A stretch of 41,156 bases of DNA, taken from NCBI RefSeq assembly GCF_030063185.1, contig NZ_JASISP010000028.1, forward strand, positions 1 to 41,156. Direction: 5' to 3'. Of this stretch, positions 15,991 through 24,348 are shown piece by piece. The notes under the pieces were generated by a model, which did not search any database, was not told where the DNA came from, and saw nothing but the letters and a program-made list of their open reading frames with translations. How positions within the stretch are numbered: the stretch's first letter is position 1; each line of letters opens with the position of its first letter. Source of the stretch: Arthrobacter sp. H35-D1. GTDB taxonomy: Bacteria; Actinomycetota; Actinomycetes; Actinomycetales; Micrococcaceae. Made by a program: the position numbers and the translations under genes.

Positions 15991-16033
15991 CAACAGGGCG
16001 GGGCTTTCTGACAAAGGACGCCCCGCCCTGTTG
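15991..16033 (+). terminator. Attenuator hairpin between binding protein and permeases
   Basis: CAACAGGGCGGGGC (15991-16004) pairs perfectly with GCCCCGCCCTGTTG (16020-16033) around a 15-nt loop. It lies inside the operon, 37 nt after the binding-protein stop and 47 nt before the permease start. Such partial terminators or 3' stabilisers commonly raise binding-protein levels above those of the membrane parts. There is no U-tract. Confidence 0.7.
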
Positions 16034-16080
16034 CGCGACATGAACCACCAGAACCCCCTGTAGCACAGAAACAGGCACAC

Positions 16081-17172
16081 ATGACCGCAATGATTGACCT
16101 GCCCGATGCGCAACCCGCAGGACAGGCACCCGCAAAGAGGAAAAAGGCCGGGGGCAGCCTGGGCAAATATCTGCTCATCCGCTTCGCCTTGATCTTCCCC
16201 ACCATTCTCATCCTCGTCACCATGGTGTTCTTCCTGATGAGGCTCACCGGCGACCCCATCACGGCGGCCCTGGGCGGACGGCTCGCACCGGACCAACTGG
16301 CCATCCGCATCCACGATGCCGGGTACGACCGACCCATCTTCGTCCAATATTTTGAATATCTGGGCCAGATGGCCACGGGCAACTTTGGCCGCACCATCTC
16401 CGACAACCTGCCCATCTCCGGCATGCTGGCCACCTACGGCACCGCCACCTTGGAACTGGCCATCAACTCGCTGATTGTGGCCCTGGCCATCGGCATCCCG
16501 TTCGGCATGCTGGCAGCCTACAAGCGCGACAAATGGCATGACGCCGTCCTGCGCGTACTGGCCATCTCCTTCTACGCCACGCCGGTCTTCTTCGCCGGGC
16601 TGTTGCTCAAGCTCCTATTTTCCATCTGGCTGGGCTGGTTCCCCGTGGCCGGACGGGCCAGCACGAGCACCGAAATTGACATGGCATCCCTGTCCGCACC
16701 CACCGGCATCTACTGGCTGGATGCGCTGCGCAGCGGCAACCTGGACGCGTTCTGGGACATCGCACAGCATTCTGTCCTGCCCGCGGTGGCACTGGGCCTG
16801 CTCACGGCGGGGATCTTCCTGCGCCTTGTGCGCACCAACGTGATTGGCACGCTGAGCAAGGACTACGTTGAGGCCGGCCGTTCCCGCGGCGTGAGCGAAT
16901 ACCGGCTGCTGACCAAGCACGCCTACAAGCCGGCGCTGATCCCCATCATCACCGTCATGGGCTTGCAGATTGCACTGCTGTTGGGCGGCGCCGTCCTGAC
17001 CGAAACCACTTTCGAGTGGAAGGGGCTGGGTTTCCAGCTGGCCCACTACCTGACGGCGCGCGACTTTGTTGCCGTCCAGGGGATCGTGGCACTGCTGGCC
17101 GTGATCGTGGCCATCACCAACTTCATTGTTGACGTCATTGCCGCGCTGATCGACCCGAGGGTGAGGTACTAG
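16081..17172 (+). CDS. ABC importer permease, OppB/DppB type
   Basis: A 363-residue BPD_transp_1 permease. A basic cytoplasmic tail of about 30 residues (AKRKKAGGSLG) precedes the first membrane helix (LLIRFALIFPTILILVTMVFFLM), followed by a family-typical external loop with LGGRLAPDQLAIRI and FDYLGQMATGNFGRTI-like residues. The later helices include LAINSLIVALAIGIPFGMLAA. The coupling loop that meets the ATPase is DYVEAGRSRGVSEYRLLTKHA. Its stop is 2 nt before the next permease gene, so the two are co-translated. Confidence 0.93.
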   Translation: MTAMIDLPDAQPAGQAPAKRKKAGGSLGKYLLIRFALIFPTILILVTMVFFLMRLTGDPITAALGGRLAPDQLAIRIHDAGYDRPIFVQYFEYLGQMATGNFGRTISDNLPISGMLATYGTATLELAINSLIVALAIGIPFGMLAAYKRDKWHDAVLRVLAISFYATPVFFAGLLLKLLFSIWLGWFPVAGRASTSTEIDMASLSAPTGIYWLDALRSGNLDAFWDIAQHSVLPAVALGLLTAGIFLRLVRTNVIGTLSKDYVEAGRSRGVSEYRLLTKHAYKPALIPIITVMGLQIALLLGGAVLTETTFEWKGLGFQLAHYLTARDFVAVQGIVALLAVIVAITNFIVDVIAALIDPRVRY

Positions 17173-17174
17173 CC

Positions 17175-18137
17175 ATGGAGAGAAAAAAGTCCCTCTTCAG
17201 CCGCCTTCCCGTCATCTCCCAGCTCAAACAAAGCATGGGCCTGCAGCGCGGCATGCTCATTGCAGGCATCCTCATGACCGCCATCTTCCTCTTGACGGCC
17301 GCATTGGCGCCGTTGATTACCCCCTACGGCCCAACCCAGCGCTTCAACGAAACCCAGGAGCCGCCGTCGTCCGCGCACATCTGGGGCACGACGGCGGGAG
17401 GCTACGATGTCTTTTCCCGCACCATTTGGGGTGCCCAGACCGCGTTCCTGGTGATTGTGGTGGCCGTGGTGCTGTCGATTTTCATTGGCGTGATCCTCGG
17501 ACTGCTTTCGGGCTACATAGGCGGCTGGCTGGACCGGATCCTGGTGGTGGTGGCCGATGCGATTTACGCCTTCCCCACACTGCTGCTGGCCATGGTCATG
17601 TCCATCGCCATCAGCCACGGCCGCTCCAACATGTGGTCGGGCATCTTCTCCGCTGCGATCTCCATCACGGTGGTGTTCATTCCGCAATACTTCCGCGTCA
17701 TCCGGGCCGAGACCATCAGGCTGAAGGCCGAGCCGTTCGTGGAATCGGCCATTGTGGTGGGTGCCTCAAGCGTGCGCATCATGGCCCGGCATATTTACAA
17801 AAACGCGACCCGGACGCTGCCGCTGATCTTCACGCTCAACGCTTCCGAGGCAATCCTGACGCTGGCAGGGCTGGGCTTCCTGGGCTTCGGCATTGAACCG
17901 TCCTCCGCAGCCGAATGGGGCTACGACCTCAACCACGCCCAGACCGACGCCGCCTCCGGAATCTGGTGGACGGGTGTGTTCCCCGGTGCCGCGATTGTGT
18001 TGACGGTGCTGGGCCTGACCCTGCTCGGCGAGTCCATGAACGACCTCAACGATCCGCGGCTGCGCGGACGCAAACGGTCCAAGAAGAAGGCCCGAACCAT
18101 GAATGGGAACAAGCAAGAGCAGGTGGTGGACGCATGA
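17175..18137 (+). CDS. ABC importer permease, OppC/DppC type
   Basis: A 320-residue partner permease. An N-terminal OppC_N segment (helix at about residues 31-51, LIAGILMTAIFLLTAALAPLI) is followed by the conserved HIWGTTAGGYDVFSRTIWGAQTAF region. The BPD_transp_1 core comes next, with VILGLLSGYIGGWLDRI. The ATPase-coupling loop is FVESAIVVGASSVRIMARHI. The C-terminus is very basic (RLRGRKRSKKKARTMNG). Its TGA overlaps the ATG of the ATPase gene (ATGA), which shows translational coupling. Confidence 0.93.
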   Translation: MERKKSLFSRLPVISQLKQSMGLQRGMLIAGILMTAIFLLTAALAPLITPYGPTQRFNETQEPPSSAHIWGTTAGGYDVFSRTIWGAQTAFLVIVVAVVLSIFIGVILGLLSGYIGGWLDRILVVVADAIYAFPTLLLAMVMSIAISHGRSNMWSGIFSAAISITVVFIPQYFRVIRAETIRLKAEPFVESAIVVGASSVRIMARHIYKNATRTLPLIFTLNASEAILTLAGLGFLGFGIEPSSAAEWGYDLNHAQTDAASGIWWTGVFPGAAIVLTVLGLTLLGESMNDLNDPRLRGRKRSKKKARTMNGNKQEQVVDA

Positions 18138-19843
18138 GCGGCGCCACGGGAAATACCTCTGCGAGGCAGGGTGCAGGGCAGCCGGTGCTGGACATTGAGA
18201 AGCTGAAAGTCACCTTCGCCACCGACCAGGGGGACGTGAAGGCCGTCAAGGATGTCAGCTTCACGGTGGCCCCGGGGGAGATTGTGGCCATTGTGGGCGA
18301 GTCGGGCTCCGGCAAGACCGTCACGGCCAAGGCCATCCTGGGCCTGCTCCCGGACACCGCGATCAGCAGCGGGGCAGTGGTGATCAGCGGCAACAACATT
18401 GTCAGCGTTGGCGAACGCCAGTTGCGCCAGATCCGCGGCCGCGACGTCGCCATGGTGTTCCAGGAGCCCTCCACGGCGCTGAACCCCGTGTATACGGTGG
18501 GCTGGCAGATTGCAGAAGGTTTGCGTGCCCACCGGCCCGAGGGCAAAAGGGTGGGGCGGAAAGCGGCGCGCAAGCTTGCCATTGAGGCGCTGGCCAAGGT
18601 GGGGATGCCCGAGCCGGAGAAGCGGGTTGATTACTATCCGCATCAATTCTCCGGCGGACAAAAGCAACGCGTGGTCATTGCCGCAGCGTTGGCGCTGAAT
18701 CCGGGGCTGATCGTGGCGGACGAGCCCACCACGGCCCTTGACGTGACAGTCCAGGCCGAGATCCTTGAACTGTTGCGCGACCTCCGCGACCAGTTCGGGA
18801 CCTCCATCGTGCTGATCACGCACAACATGGGCGTGGTGGCGGATCTGGCAGACCGCGTCGTTGTCATGTACGAAGGCGACGTGGTGGAGGAAGCCGGCTC
18901 CGCGGCCTTGTTCGCCGCCCCGAAGCAGGAATACACGCGGCAGCTGCTGGCCGCAGTGCCGCACCTGGGCCGCAATTCGGCATCTGCCGGTTTCACCACC
19001 AGGGCGTTCCAGGACAAGGAAGTGCTCGTTGAAGCCAAGGACCTGGAGGTGGAGTACCCGGGACGCTTGGGAAGTCCCGCCTTCAGGGCAGTGGACAAGG
19101 TCTCCTTCACCATCAGCGCGGGGGAGGTGTTTGGCCTGGTGGGGGAGTCCGGTTCCGGAAAGACCACCATCGGGCGGGCCATTGCCGGGCTCAACCGCAC
19201 CACGGGCGGCTCGTTGCAGGTGCTGGGCTACGAGATGCTGGACTACAAGGAGCGCTCTTTCCGGCCCTTGCGCAAGGACATCGGATTTGTGTTTCAGGAC
19301 CCTGCCGCGTCCTTCAACCCGCATCTGAGCATTGGCGAGTGCGTGGCCGAACCGCTTGTCATCCACACGGATCTGTCCGGGGCCGCCATTACGGCGAAGG
19401 TGGGGGAGCTGCTGGAGTCGGTGCAGCTGCCGCGGGCCTACGCCAAGCGATTCCCGCATGAGCTTTCCGGCGGGCAGCGCCAGCGCGCATCCCTGGCCCG
19501 CGGCCTGGCGCTCAAGCCCCGGCTGCTCGTTGCCGACGAGCCCACCTCGGCCCTGGACGTTTCGGTGCAGGCCAAGGTGCTTGAACTGTTCCGTGAGATC
19601 CAGACGGAGCTGGGCTTTGCTGCCTTGTTCATCAGCCACGACCTGGCCGTGGTGGACATCCTGGCTGAATGGGTCGGGGTGCTCTACAAGGGCAAGCTGG
19701 TGGAGCAGGGGATTGGCAGCCAGATCATGGGCAGTCCGAAGGACGACTACACCAAGCGGTTGATTGCTTCCCTTCCCGTGCCCAACCCGGCCGAGCAGGC
19801 TGAACGCCGCGCCGTCCACCAAGCACTGCTGGGAGGGAAATAG
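18134..19843 (+). CDS. ABC importer dual ATPase, OppDF fusion
   Basis: One 569-residue protein carries both ATP-binding domains of the importer. The first domain has Walker A GESGSGKT (55-62), signature FSGGQKQR and Walker B LIVADEPTTALD. The second has GESGSGKTT, LSGGQRQR and LLVADEPTSALD. Each is followed by the oligopeptide-type extension (YTRQLLAAVPHLG and YTKRLIASLPVPNP). It drives uptake through the two permeases just upstream. The ATG 18134 overlaps the stop of the OppC-like gene. Fused OppDF proteins are common in actinobacteria. All catalytic motifs look intact. Confidence 0.95.
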   Translation: MSGATGNTSARQGAGQPVLDIEKLKVTFATDQGDVKAVKDVSFTVAPGEIVAIVGESGSGKTVTAKAILGLLPDTAISSGAVVISGNNIVSVGERQLRQIRGRDVAMVFQEPSTALNPVYTVGWQIAEGLRAHRPEGKRVGRKAARKLAIEALAKVGMPEPEKRVDYYPHQFSGGQKQRVVIAAALALNPGLIVADEPTTALDVTVQAEILELLRDLRDQFGTSIVLITHNMGVVADLADRVVVMYEGDVVEEAGSAALFAAPKQEYTRQLLAAVPHLGRNSASAGFTTRAFQDKEVLVEAKDLEVEYPGRLGSPAFRAVDKVSFTISAGEVFGLVGESGSGKTTIGRAIAGLNRTTGGSLQVLGYEMLDYKERSFRPLRKDIGFVFQDPAASFNPHLSIGECVAEPLVIHTDLSGAAITAKVGELLESVQLPRAYAKRFPHELSGGQRQRASLARGLALKPRLLVADEPTSALDVSVQAKVLELFREIQTELGFAALFISHDLAVVDILAEWVGVLYKGKLVEQGIGSQIMGSPKDDYTKRLIASLPVPNPAEQAERRAVHQALLGGK

Positions 19844-19896
19844 GCCGGCGGTTGAACAGGCTGGTGGAACAGCGTTGGAACGGCGGCGGCGGTTGC

Positions 19897-19944
19897 GGCG
19901 GTGCACCGGGGCGGAGGAGAGTTTTTTCTGCCCGCTGCACCGCC
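19897..19944 (+). other. Inverted repeat with T-run before chorismate mutase
   Basis: GGCGGTGCA (19897-19905) pairs with TGCACCGCC (19936-19944), and a T6 run (19922-19927) sits within the loop. The right arm ends at the presumed -10 box of the chorismate mutase gene. It may end transcription of the importer operon or bind a regulator. The rest of the 113-nt gap is GGC-rich and shows no gene. Confidence 0.35.
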
Positions 19945-19959
19945 TAAACTGTGACTATG
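19945..19959 (+). promoter_or_regulatory. -10 box and leaderless ATG of chorismate mutase
   Basis: TAAACT at 19945-19950 fits the -10 consensus, and the predicted transcription start falls on the ATG at 19957. No Shine-Dalgarno sequence lies upstream. A GTG at 19951 would have to overlap the promoter, so ATG 19957 is preferred. No clear -35 box was found. Confidence 0.4.
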
Positions 19960-20451
19960 AGCGAACCGAGCCACGCAGAGCACTTGTCCGTTGAAGATTT
20001 CGATCCGGGCGCCAGTTCGCTCACGGGCGCCGTGGACCCGGCGATCATGGCCGAGCTGTTGACCATCCGTTCCAGCATCGACAACTTTGACGCCACGCTG
20101 GTGTACCTGCTGGCCGAGCGGTTCAAGGCCACCCAGCGCGTGGGCATTCTCAAAGCAAAGCACCGGCTGCCACCGGGGGACCCCAATCGCGAGCTCGCCC
20201 AGATCCAGCGCCTGCGCGCCCTCGCCGAGTCCGCCCACCTCGACCCCGCCTTTGCCGAAAAATTCCTGAACTTCATCATCAGCGAGGTCATCCACCACCA
20301 CCAAGCCATTTCCGAGAGCCATTCAGCCGTTGCGGCAACCGGCGTCGTGCCCGTGGAGAGCGCTGACGGCCAACGCTTTGTGGCCCATCCCGAGGCATCG
20401 CCTGCACACCCGGCCGCAGCCACCGACGACGGCGGTACGCAGCTTCAGTGA
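19957..20451 (+). CDS. Chorismate mutase, AroQ type
   Basis: A 164-residue cytoplasmic protein that rearranges chorismate to prephenate for phenylalanine and tyrosine synthesis. The AroQ helical domain covers about residues 30-120: LLTIRSSIDNFDATLVYLLAERFKATQRVG, then KHRLPPGDPNRE and AEKFLNFIISEVIHHHQ. The catalytic Arg, Lys and Arg positions of the fold are present in order. Flanking tails are Ala/Ser/Pro-rich and probably disordered. There is no signal peptide, unlike the secreted AroQ proteins of mycobacteria. Its stop overlaps the start of the MetE-like gene (GTGA). Confidence 0.9.
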   Translation: MSEPSHAEHLSVEDFDPGASSLTGAVDPAIMAELLTIRSSIDNFDATLVYLLAERFKATQRVGILKAKHRLPPGDPNRELAQIQRLRALAESAHLDPAFAEKFLNFIISEVIHHHQAISESHSAVAATGVVPVESADGQRFVAHPEASPAHPAAATDDGGTQLQ

Positions 20452-21677
20452 ACCCCTCACCTGCCCGTGGGGCCGGCCATGCCCCTGTCGCCGAGCCCGC
20501 CATGGCCGCCGAGCCCGCAGCGGCCCAGCCGGAGACCACAGCCACCTCTTTAGGCGGCTGGCCGGGGACCGACCCGGTGGAAGCCACCAAGATTTCCTTG
20601 GGCCTGTTCACGGATCCGCACCTTCCGTCCCTGCCCGACCTCCCGGCGCGGGGAGTGGGTTCCGACGCCATTGGCCGCACGGCAGCGCTGCTGGTGGAAC
20701 TGCCGGTGGATGTCCAGCCCTATGGCTGGCGCTTTGTTGACCGTCCGGGCCTGGACCACCGACGAGCCGTGTCGGCGTTGTCCACGGACATCAATGTGCT
20801 GGCCGACGTGGCCGGCGCGGCGGACATTGCCCCGGCAACGTTCAAGGTGCATGTTGCCGGCCCGGTGACGTTGGCTGCCGCCATCCATCTGCACTACGGC
20901 GAGCGGGCGCTGCGGGACCACGGCGCCCGGCGGGACGTTGCGCAGTCGCTGGCGGCAGGGCTGGCCAACCACGCACGCAGGCTGGCTGCGGCCGTGCCCG
21001 GGGCGGCATTGACACTGCAAATTGACGAACCCCATGTGGCGGCCGCCTTGGCCGGCACCATCCCGACGGCGTCGGGCTACAGGACGCTGCGCTCCATCCC
21101 GGCGGCGGAACTTCGTCACACATGGACTGAGCTTGTCACGGCAGCCCGGGCGGCGGGCTTTGCTTCGGTGGCGCTCAACCTGGCCGATACCGGGGAGGGT
21201 CTGGGCCTGGACACAGTTGCCGAAAGCACCACCACGGGACTTGGCAGTGCAGCGACCAGCAGCACAGAGAGCAGGGCTGCCGAGGCCGGCGCTTGGTGCA
21301 CGGCCCTGGAGACGGCCCTTGAATGCGGGATCGACGCGGTGGCCGTCCCGTTGCGCCGCCTTGACACGGGGCATTGGGAACAGCTGGCAGGTGCCATCGA
21401 ATCGGGCCTTGGCGTGTGGGCAGGCACTGTCCCGCCCAACACTGTGAAGGCCAACACTGTGGCGGCCCGCGCAGGCCTCGCGCTGCCGTCATACTCGGTT
21501 TTGGTGGAGCGGATCATGCGTCCGTGGAGGGGTTTGGGCCTGGCGGAAGCGTCCTTGAACCAGCTGCGCATCACACCGGAACGCGGCCTCGCCGGTGTCT
21601 CCCCGCAGGAGGCACGGGCCATGGTGCAGCGGACGCTGGAAGTCGCCGAAGAACTGACGACAATTCGCAACGCCTGA
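20448..21677 (+). CDS. MetE C-terminal domain-like protein (Rv3015c-like)
   Basis: A 409-residue protein related to the C-terminal barrel of cobalamin-independent methionine synthase. The GTG start overlaps the chorismate mutase stop by four nt. A disordered Ala/Pro-rich tail of about 35 residues precedes SLGGWPGTDPVEATKI, a typical entry motif. FKVHVAGPVTLAAAI and LTLQIDEPHVAAAL match strands of the MetE barrel. The zinc motif HxC and the later cysteine of true MetE were not found; only two cysteines exist (in AWCTALETALECG). The methyl-transfer site therefore seems absent. A related gene lies in the mnmA-ligA interval of M. tuberculosis (Rv3015c). The function is unknown. Confidence 0.8.
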   Translation: MNPSPARGAGHAPVAEPAMAAEPAAAQPETTATSLGGWPGTDPVEATKISLGLFTDPHLPSLPDLPARGVGSDAIGRTAALLVELPVDVQPYGWRFVDRPGLDHRRAVSALSTDINVLADVAGAADIAPATFKVHVAGPVTLAAAIHLHYGERALRDHGARRDVAQSLAAGLANHARRLAAAVPGAALTLQIDEPHVAAALAGTIPTASGYRTLRSIPAAELRHTWTELVTAARAAGFASVALNLADTGEGLGLDTVAESTTTGLGSAATSSTESRAAEAGAWCTALETALECGIDAVAVPLRRLDTGHWEQLAGAIESGLGVWAGTVPPNTVKANTVAARAGLALPSYSVLVERIMRPWRGLGLAEASLNQLRITPERGLAGVSPQEARAMVQRTLEVAEELTTIRNA

Positions 21678-21685
21678 CCCTCCCC

Positions 21686-21902
21686 GACGCTCCTGCAGAA
21701 CCGGGGCCTGTTTCCCTGACGCTCCTGCAGATCCGGGGTAAGTTTCCCCGACGGTCCTGCATCCTCGGGTCATTTTTTCCTGATGCTCCTCCGCCGTGTT
21801 CAGCGTCTGCGGCGCTTCATTGGCAGTGCAGGAGGGTTGGCCAGAATGGGCCCGAACGTGCAGGAGGGTTGGAGTGAATGGCCCCGAATGTGCAGGAGCG
21901 TC
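21686..21902. repeat. 32-bp-period repeats in two inverted blocks
   Basis: Four forward units begin at 21686, 21718, 21750 and 21782, exactly 32 nt apart, each starting with a form of GACGCTCCTGCA followed in the first three by a CGGG block. Three reverse units (TGCAGGAGNGT) begin at 21827, 21859 and 21891, again 32 nt apart. The first two forward cores are perfect reverse complements of the last reverse core (21891-21902). About 35 nt of unrelated sequence separates the blocks. The array fills the gap between two convergent genes. It can form one large cruciform or several smaller stems, and may act as a bidirectional terminator. Confidence 0.85.
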
Positions 21903-21906
21903 GGTA

Positions 21907-23199
21907 TTAGAGGCGGCCGGCGGCCTTGAGCCTGATGTACCTGTCCGCCAGTTGCGGCGGAAGGTCTTCCGGGGCCGCGTCCACCACTTCCACGCCTGCC
22001 TGCTTCAGGACTGCCGTGATGGCCGAGCGGCGGTTGAGTGCGTGCTCGGCAGCGGCGGCACGGTAGGCCGCCGTGGTGCTTGAACGCTCAAGGCGGGCCT
22101 CGTCAACGGCTGGATCGCGGACTGCGGCCACCACCACAATGTGCTTTTGCGCCAGTGTTGCCGCGAGCGGGATCAGGCCCTCCTCGGCAGCCCCGGCATC
22201 AAGGGAAGTCACCAGCACCACCAGGGCGCGGTGCGCCGTGACGTCGCGGACTTGGCCGGGAACGGCCGCCGTGTTCAGCTCGATGAGTTCAGGCTCAAGC
22301 GGGGCCAAGGCCTGCACCATGGCGTTGAGCATATTGCCCTTGCCGGTGGAAGAAACCTTGACCCGGACGCGGCGGTCGTACGCGACGAGGCTCACCCGGT
22401 CCCCGCCGCGCTCAGCCAAAACCGCCAGCAGCAGGGACGCTTCAATGCCCGTGTCAAGGGCGGTTTCGTCCGCAATCCTGGCTGCCGAGGTGCGCGAGGT
22501 GTCAAGGACAATGACCACGCGCCGGTCCCGTTCGGGCCGCCACGTGCGGACCACCACGTCCCGGCGCCGGGCCGTGGCGCGCCAGTCGATGGAACGGACA
22601 TCGTCGCCGCGCACATAATCGCGCAGTGAATCGAATTCCGTGCCGGCACCGCGGATTTGCACGGCTGCCCTGCCGTCGAGCTCGCGCAGCTTGCGCAATT
22701 TGGAGGGCAGGTGGCGTTTGGAGTTGAACGGCGGCAGGACACGCAAAGTTCCGGGCGCGGCAATGGTGCCTTGCCGCGCGGCCATGCCCAGTGGGCCAAA
22801 GGAACGGATGGCGACCTGCTCGGTGTGCAGGTCACCGCGCCGGGCAGGGCGCAAGGCAACTGTGAGCGCAGCCCGTTCGCCGGGGCGAATGTGCACGCTT
22901 TGCAGTGAATTGGTGGCCCCGGCCGAGGGCTGCCAGCCGTCCTTGACCTGGGCGCGGAGCACGCGGGCAGACTCATTGGCCAGCCGCAGCATGGCGGTGG
23001 CAGGTTCGCCCAGGCGCACTCCGGAAGGGAGGGTGCGTTGCAGTGCCACTTTGCGCGGCGATGCGGCGAGGGACGTGTCAACCACCAGCACCAGGATCAG
23101 CACGGCAAGGGCCAGCAGCCAGGTCATGGGTCCGGGCAGGGCGATGATGGGCACCAGTGCCGCGAGTGCCAAGAAGAAAAACCTGCCCGAAATTGCCAT
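21907..23199 (-). CDS. DUF58 domain protein (VWA-like), MoxR partner
   Basis: A 430-residue membrane-anchored protein. Two N-terminal helices (about residues 5-45) precede a β-rich region and the DUF58 signature TEFDSLRDYVRGDDVRSIDW. A von Willebrand A-like fold follows with a MIDAS-type VLDTSRTSAA (DxSxS). It is the last gene of a minus-strand operon and follows the MoxR ATPase by 18 nt. DUF58 proteins are the usual partners of MoxR ATPases and are thought to help assemble or mature envelope proteins. The target here is unknown. Confidence 0.9.
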   Translation of the reverse strand: MAISGRFFFLALAALVPIIALPGPMTWLLALAVLILVLVVDTSLAASPRKVALQRTLPSGVRLGEPATAMLRLANESARVLRAQVKDGWQPSAGATNSLQSVHIRPGERAALTVALRPARRGDLHTEQVAIRSFGPLGMAARQGTIAAPGTLRVLPPFNSKRHLPSKLRKLRELDGRAAVQIRGAGTEFDSLRDYVRGDDVRSIDWRATARRRDVVVRTWRPERDRRVVIVLDTSRTSAARIADETALDTGIEASLLLAVLAERGGDRVSLVAYDRRVRVKVSSTGKGNMLNAMVQALAPLEPELIELNTAAVPGQVRDVTAHRALVVLVTSLDAGAAEEGLIPLAATLAQKHIVVVAAVRDPAVDEARLERSSTTAAYRAAAAEHALNRRSAITAVLKQAGVEVVDAAPEDLPPQLADRYIRLKAAGRL

Positions 23200-23217
23200 G
23201 GTGGTATGTGCCTGCCG

Positions 23218-24348
23218 TCAGCGGGGAACCGGCACGGTGGCCAGGATGGAAAGCAGGATGTCGTCCACGGCGACGCCGTCCATTTCAGCTTCGGGACGCA
23301 GCGCGACCCTGTGCCGCAAGGTGGGCAGCGCCAGCGCCTTGATGTCGTCCGGGGTGATGAATCCACGCCCCGACAGCCACGCATAGGCGCGGGCGGACTT
23401 CAAGATGGCCGTGGCCCCGCGCGGGGACACACCCAACGCGAACGACGGCGCCGTGCGGGTGGCCCGAACAAGGTCCACAACGTAGGCGAGTATCTCAGCG
23501 GCAACACCCACTTCCGCCACTTCCTTGCGAGCCTGTTCCAACTCGGCGGCACCGGCCACCGCGCGCACACCGGCACCGTGCAGGTCCTGCGGATCAAAGC
23601 CCAGGCTGTGCCGACGGATCACTTCGATTTCCTCATCACGGCCCGGCAGATCCATGGTGAGCTTGAGCAGAAAACGGTCCAATTGGGCTTCCGGCAGCGG
23701 ATAAGTTCCCTCGTACTCCACCGGGTTTTGGGTGGCGGCGACCATGAAGGGCGAGGGCAGCTGGCGTGAAACACCGTCGACGGACACCTGGTGTTCCTCC
23801 ATGGCCTCCAGCAGCGAAGCCTGGGTCTTCGGCGGTGTCCTGTTGATCTCATCGGCCAGCAGGATATTGGTGAAGACCGGGCCTTCACGGAAGGCGAAGG
23901 CGGAGGTGCCGGCGTCGTAAATCAACGAACCCGTCACATCGCCGGGCATGAGGTCCGGGGTGAACTGCACGCGCTTCGTGTCCAAGCTCAGGGCAGTGGA
24001 GAGGGCCCTGACAAGCAGGGTTTTGGCCACGCCGGGCACGCCCTCAAGCAGCACATGCCCGCCGGCGAGCAAGGCAATGAGCAGGCCGGTGACAGTGGAA
24101 TCCTGTCCGACGACGGCTTTCGCCACTTCGCTGCGCACTGCCATCAGCGCCTGTGCCGAGGGGCTCGGGATGAAGCCCGCCTGCTGCTGGTGTTCCGGCT
24201 GCCGGGGTTGCTGCTCCTGATGCTGCGGTTGGGGCTGGTGCCGGGGTGCAGCTGCCGGGTAACTTGGCTCGGGCTGGTTCGGATTGGGCTGGTTCGCTGC
24301 TGTGTGGTTCTGGGCCGGGTAGCCGGGATTCTGGTGGGGCAGGCTCAT
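23218..24348 (-). CDS. moxR: MoxR-family AAA+ ATPase
   Basis: A 376-residue AAA+ protein. The first 65 residues or so are rich in Gln, Pro, His and Asn and probably disordered. The AAA_3 core then has Walker A LLEGVPGVAKT, Walker B ILLADEINR, sensor 1 FMVAATQNPVEYEGTYPLPEAQLDRF and the lid domain with GVSPRGATAILKSARAYAWLSGR. MoxR ATPases act as chaperones for metal insertion or complex assembly with DUF58 or VWA partners. The start overlaps the DUF4350 gene by four nt, so translation is coupled. Its Q/P-rich tail resembles, in composition only, that of the first gene of the operon. Confidence 0.93.
   Translation of the reverse strand: MSLPHQNPGYPAQNHTAANQPNPNQPEPSYPAAAPRHQPQPQHQEQQPRQPEHQQQAGFIPSPSAQALMAVRSEVAKAVVGQDSTVTGLLIALLAGGHVLLEGVPGVAKTLLVRALSTALSLDTKRVQFTPDLMPGDVTGSLIYDAGTSAFAFREGPVFTNILLADEINRTPPKTQASLLEAMEEHQVSVDGVSRQLPSPFMVAATQNPVEYEGTYPLPEAQLDRFLLKLTMDLPGRDEEIEVIRRHSLGFDPQDLHGAGVRAVAGAAELEQARKEVAEVGVAAEILAYVVDLVRATRTAPSFALGVSPRGATAILKSARAYAWLSGRGFITPDDIKALALPTLRHRVALRPEAEMDGVAVDDILLSILATVPVPR

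Noticed and set aside
17921-19906. A 661-residue open frame on the strand opposite the dual ATPase gene
   Set aside because: It is the antisense of a clear ABC ATPase. High GC keeps opposite frames open. Its translation has no recognisable domain and an odd His/Arg-rich composition.
21686-21902. CRISPR array
   Set aside because: There are no identical repeats separated by unique spacers of constant length; the whole 32-bp step is the unit and it flips orientation. No cas genes are nearby.
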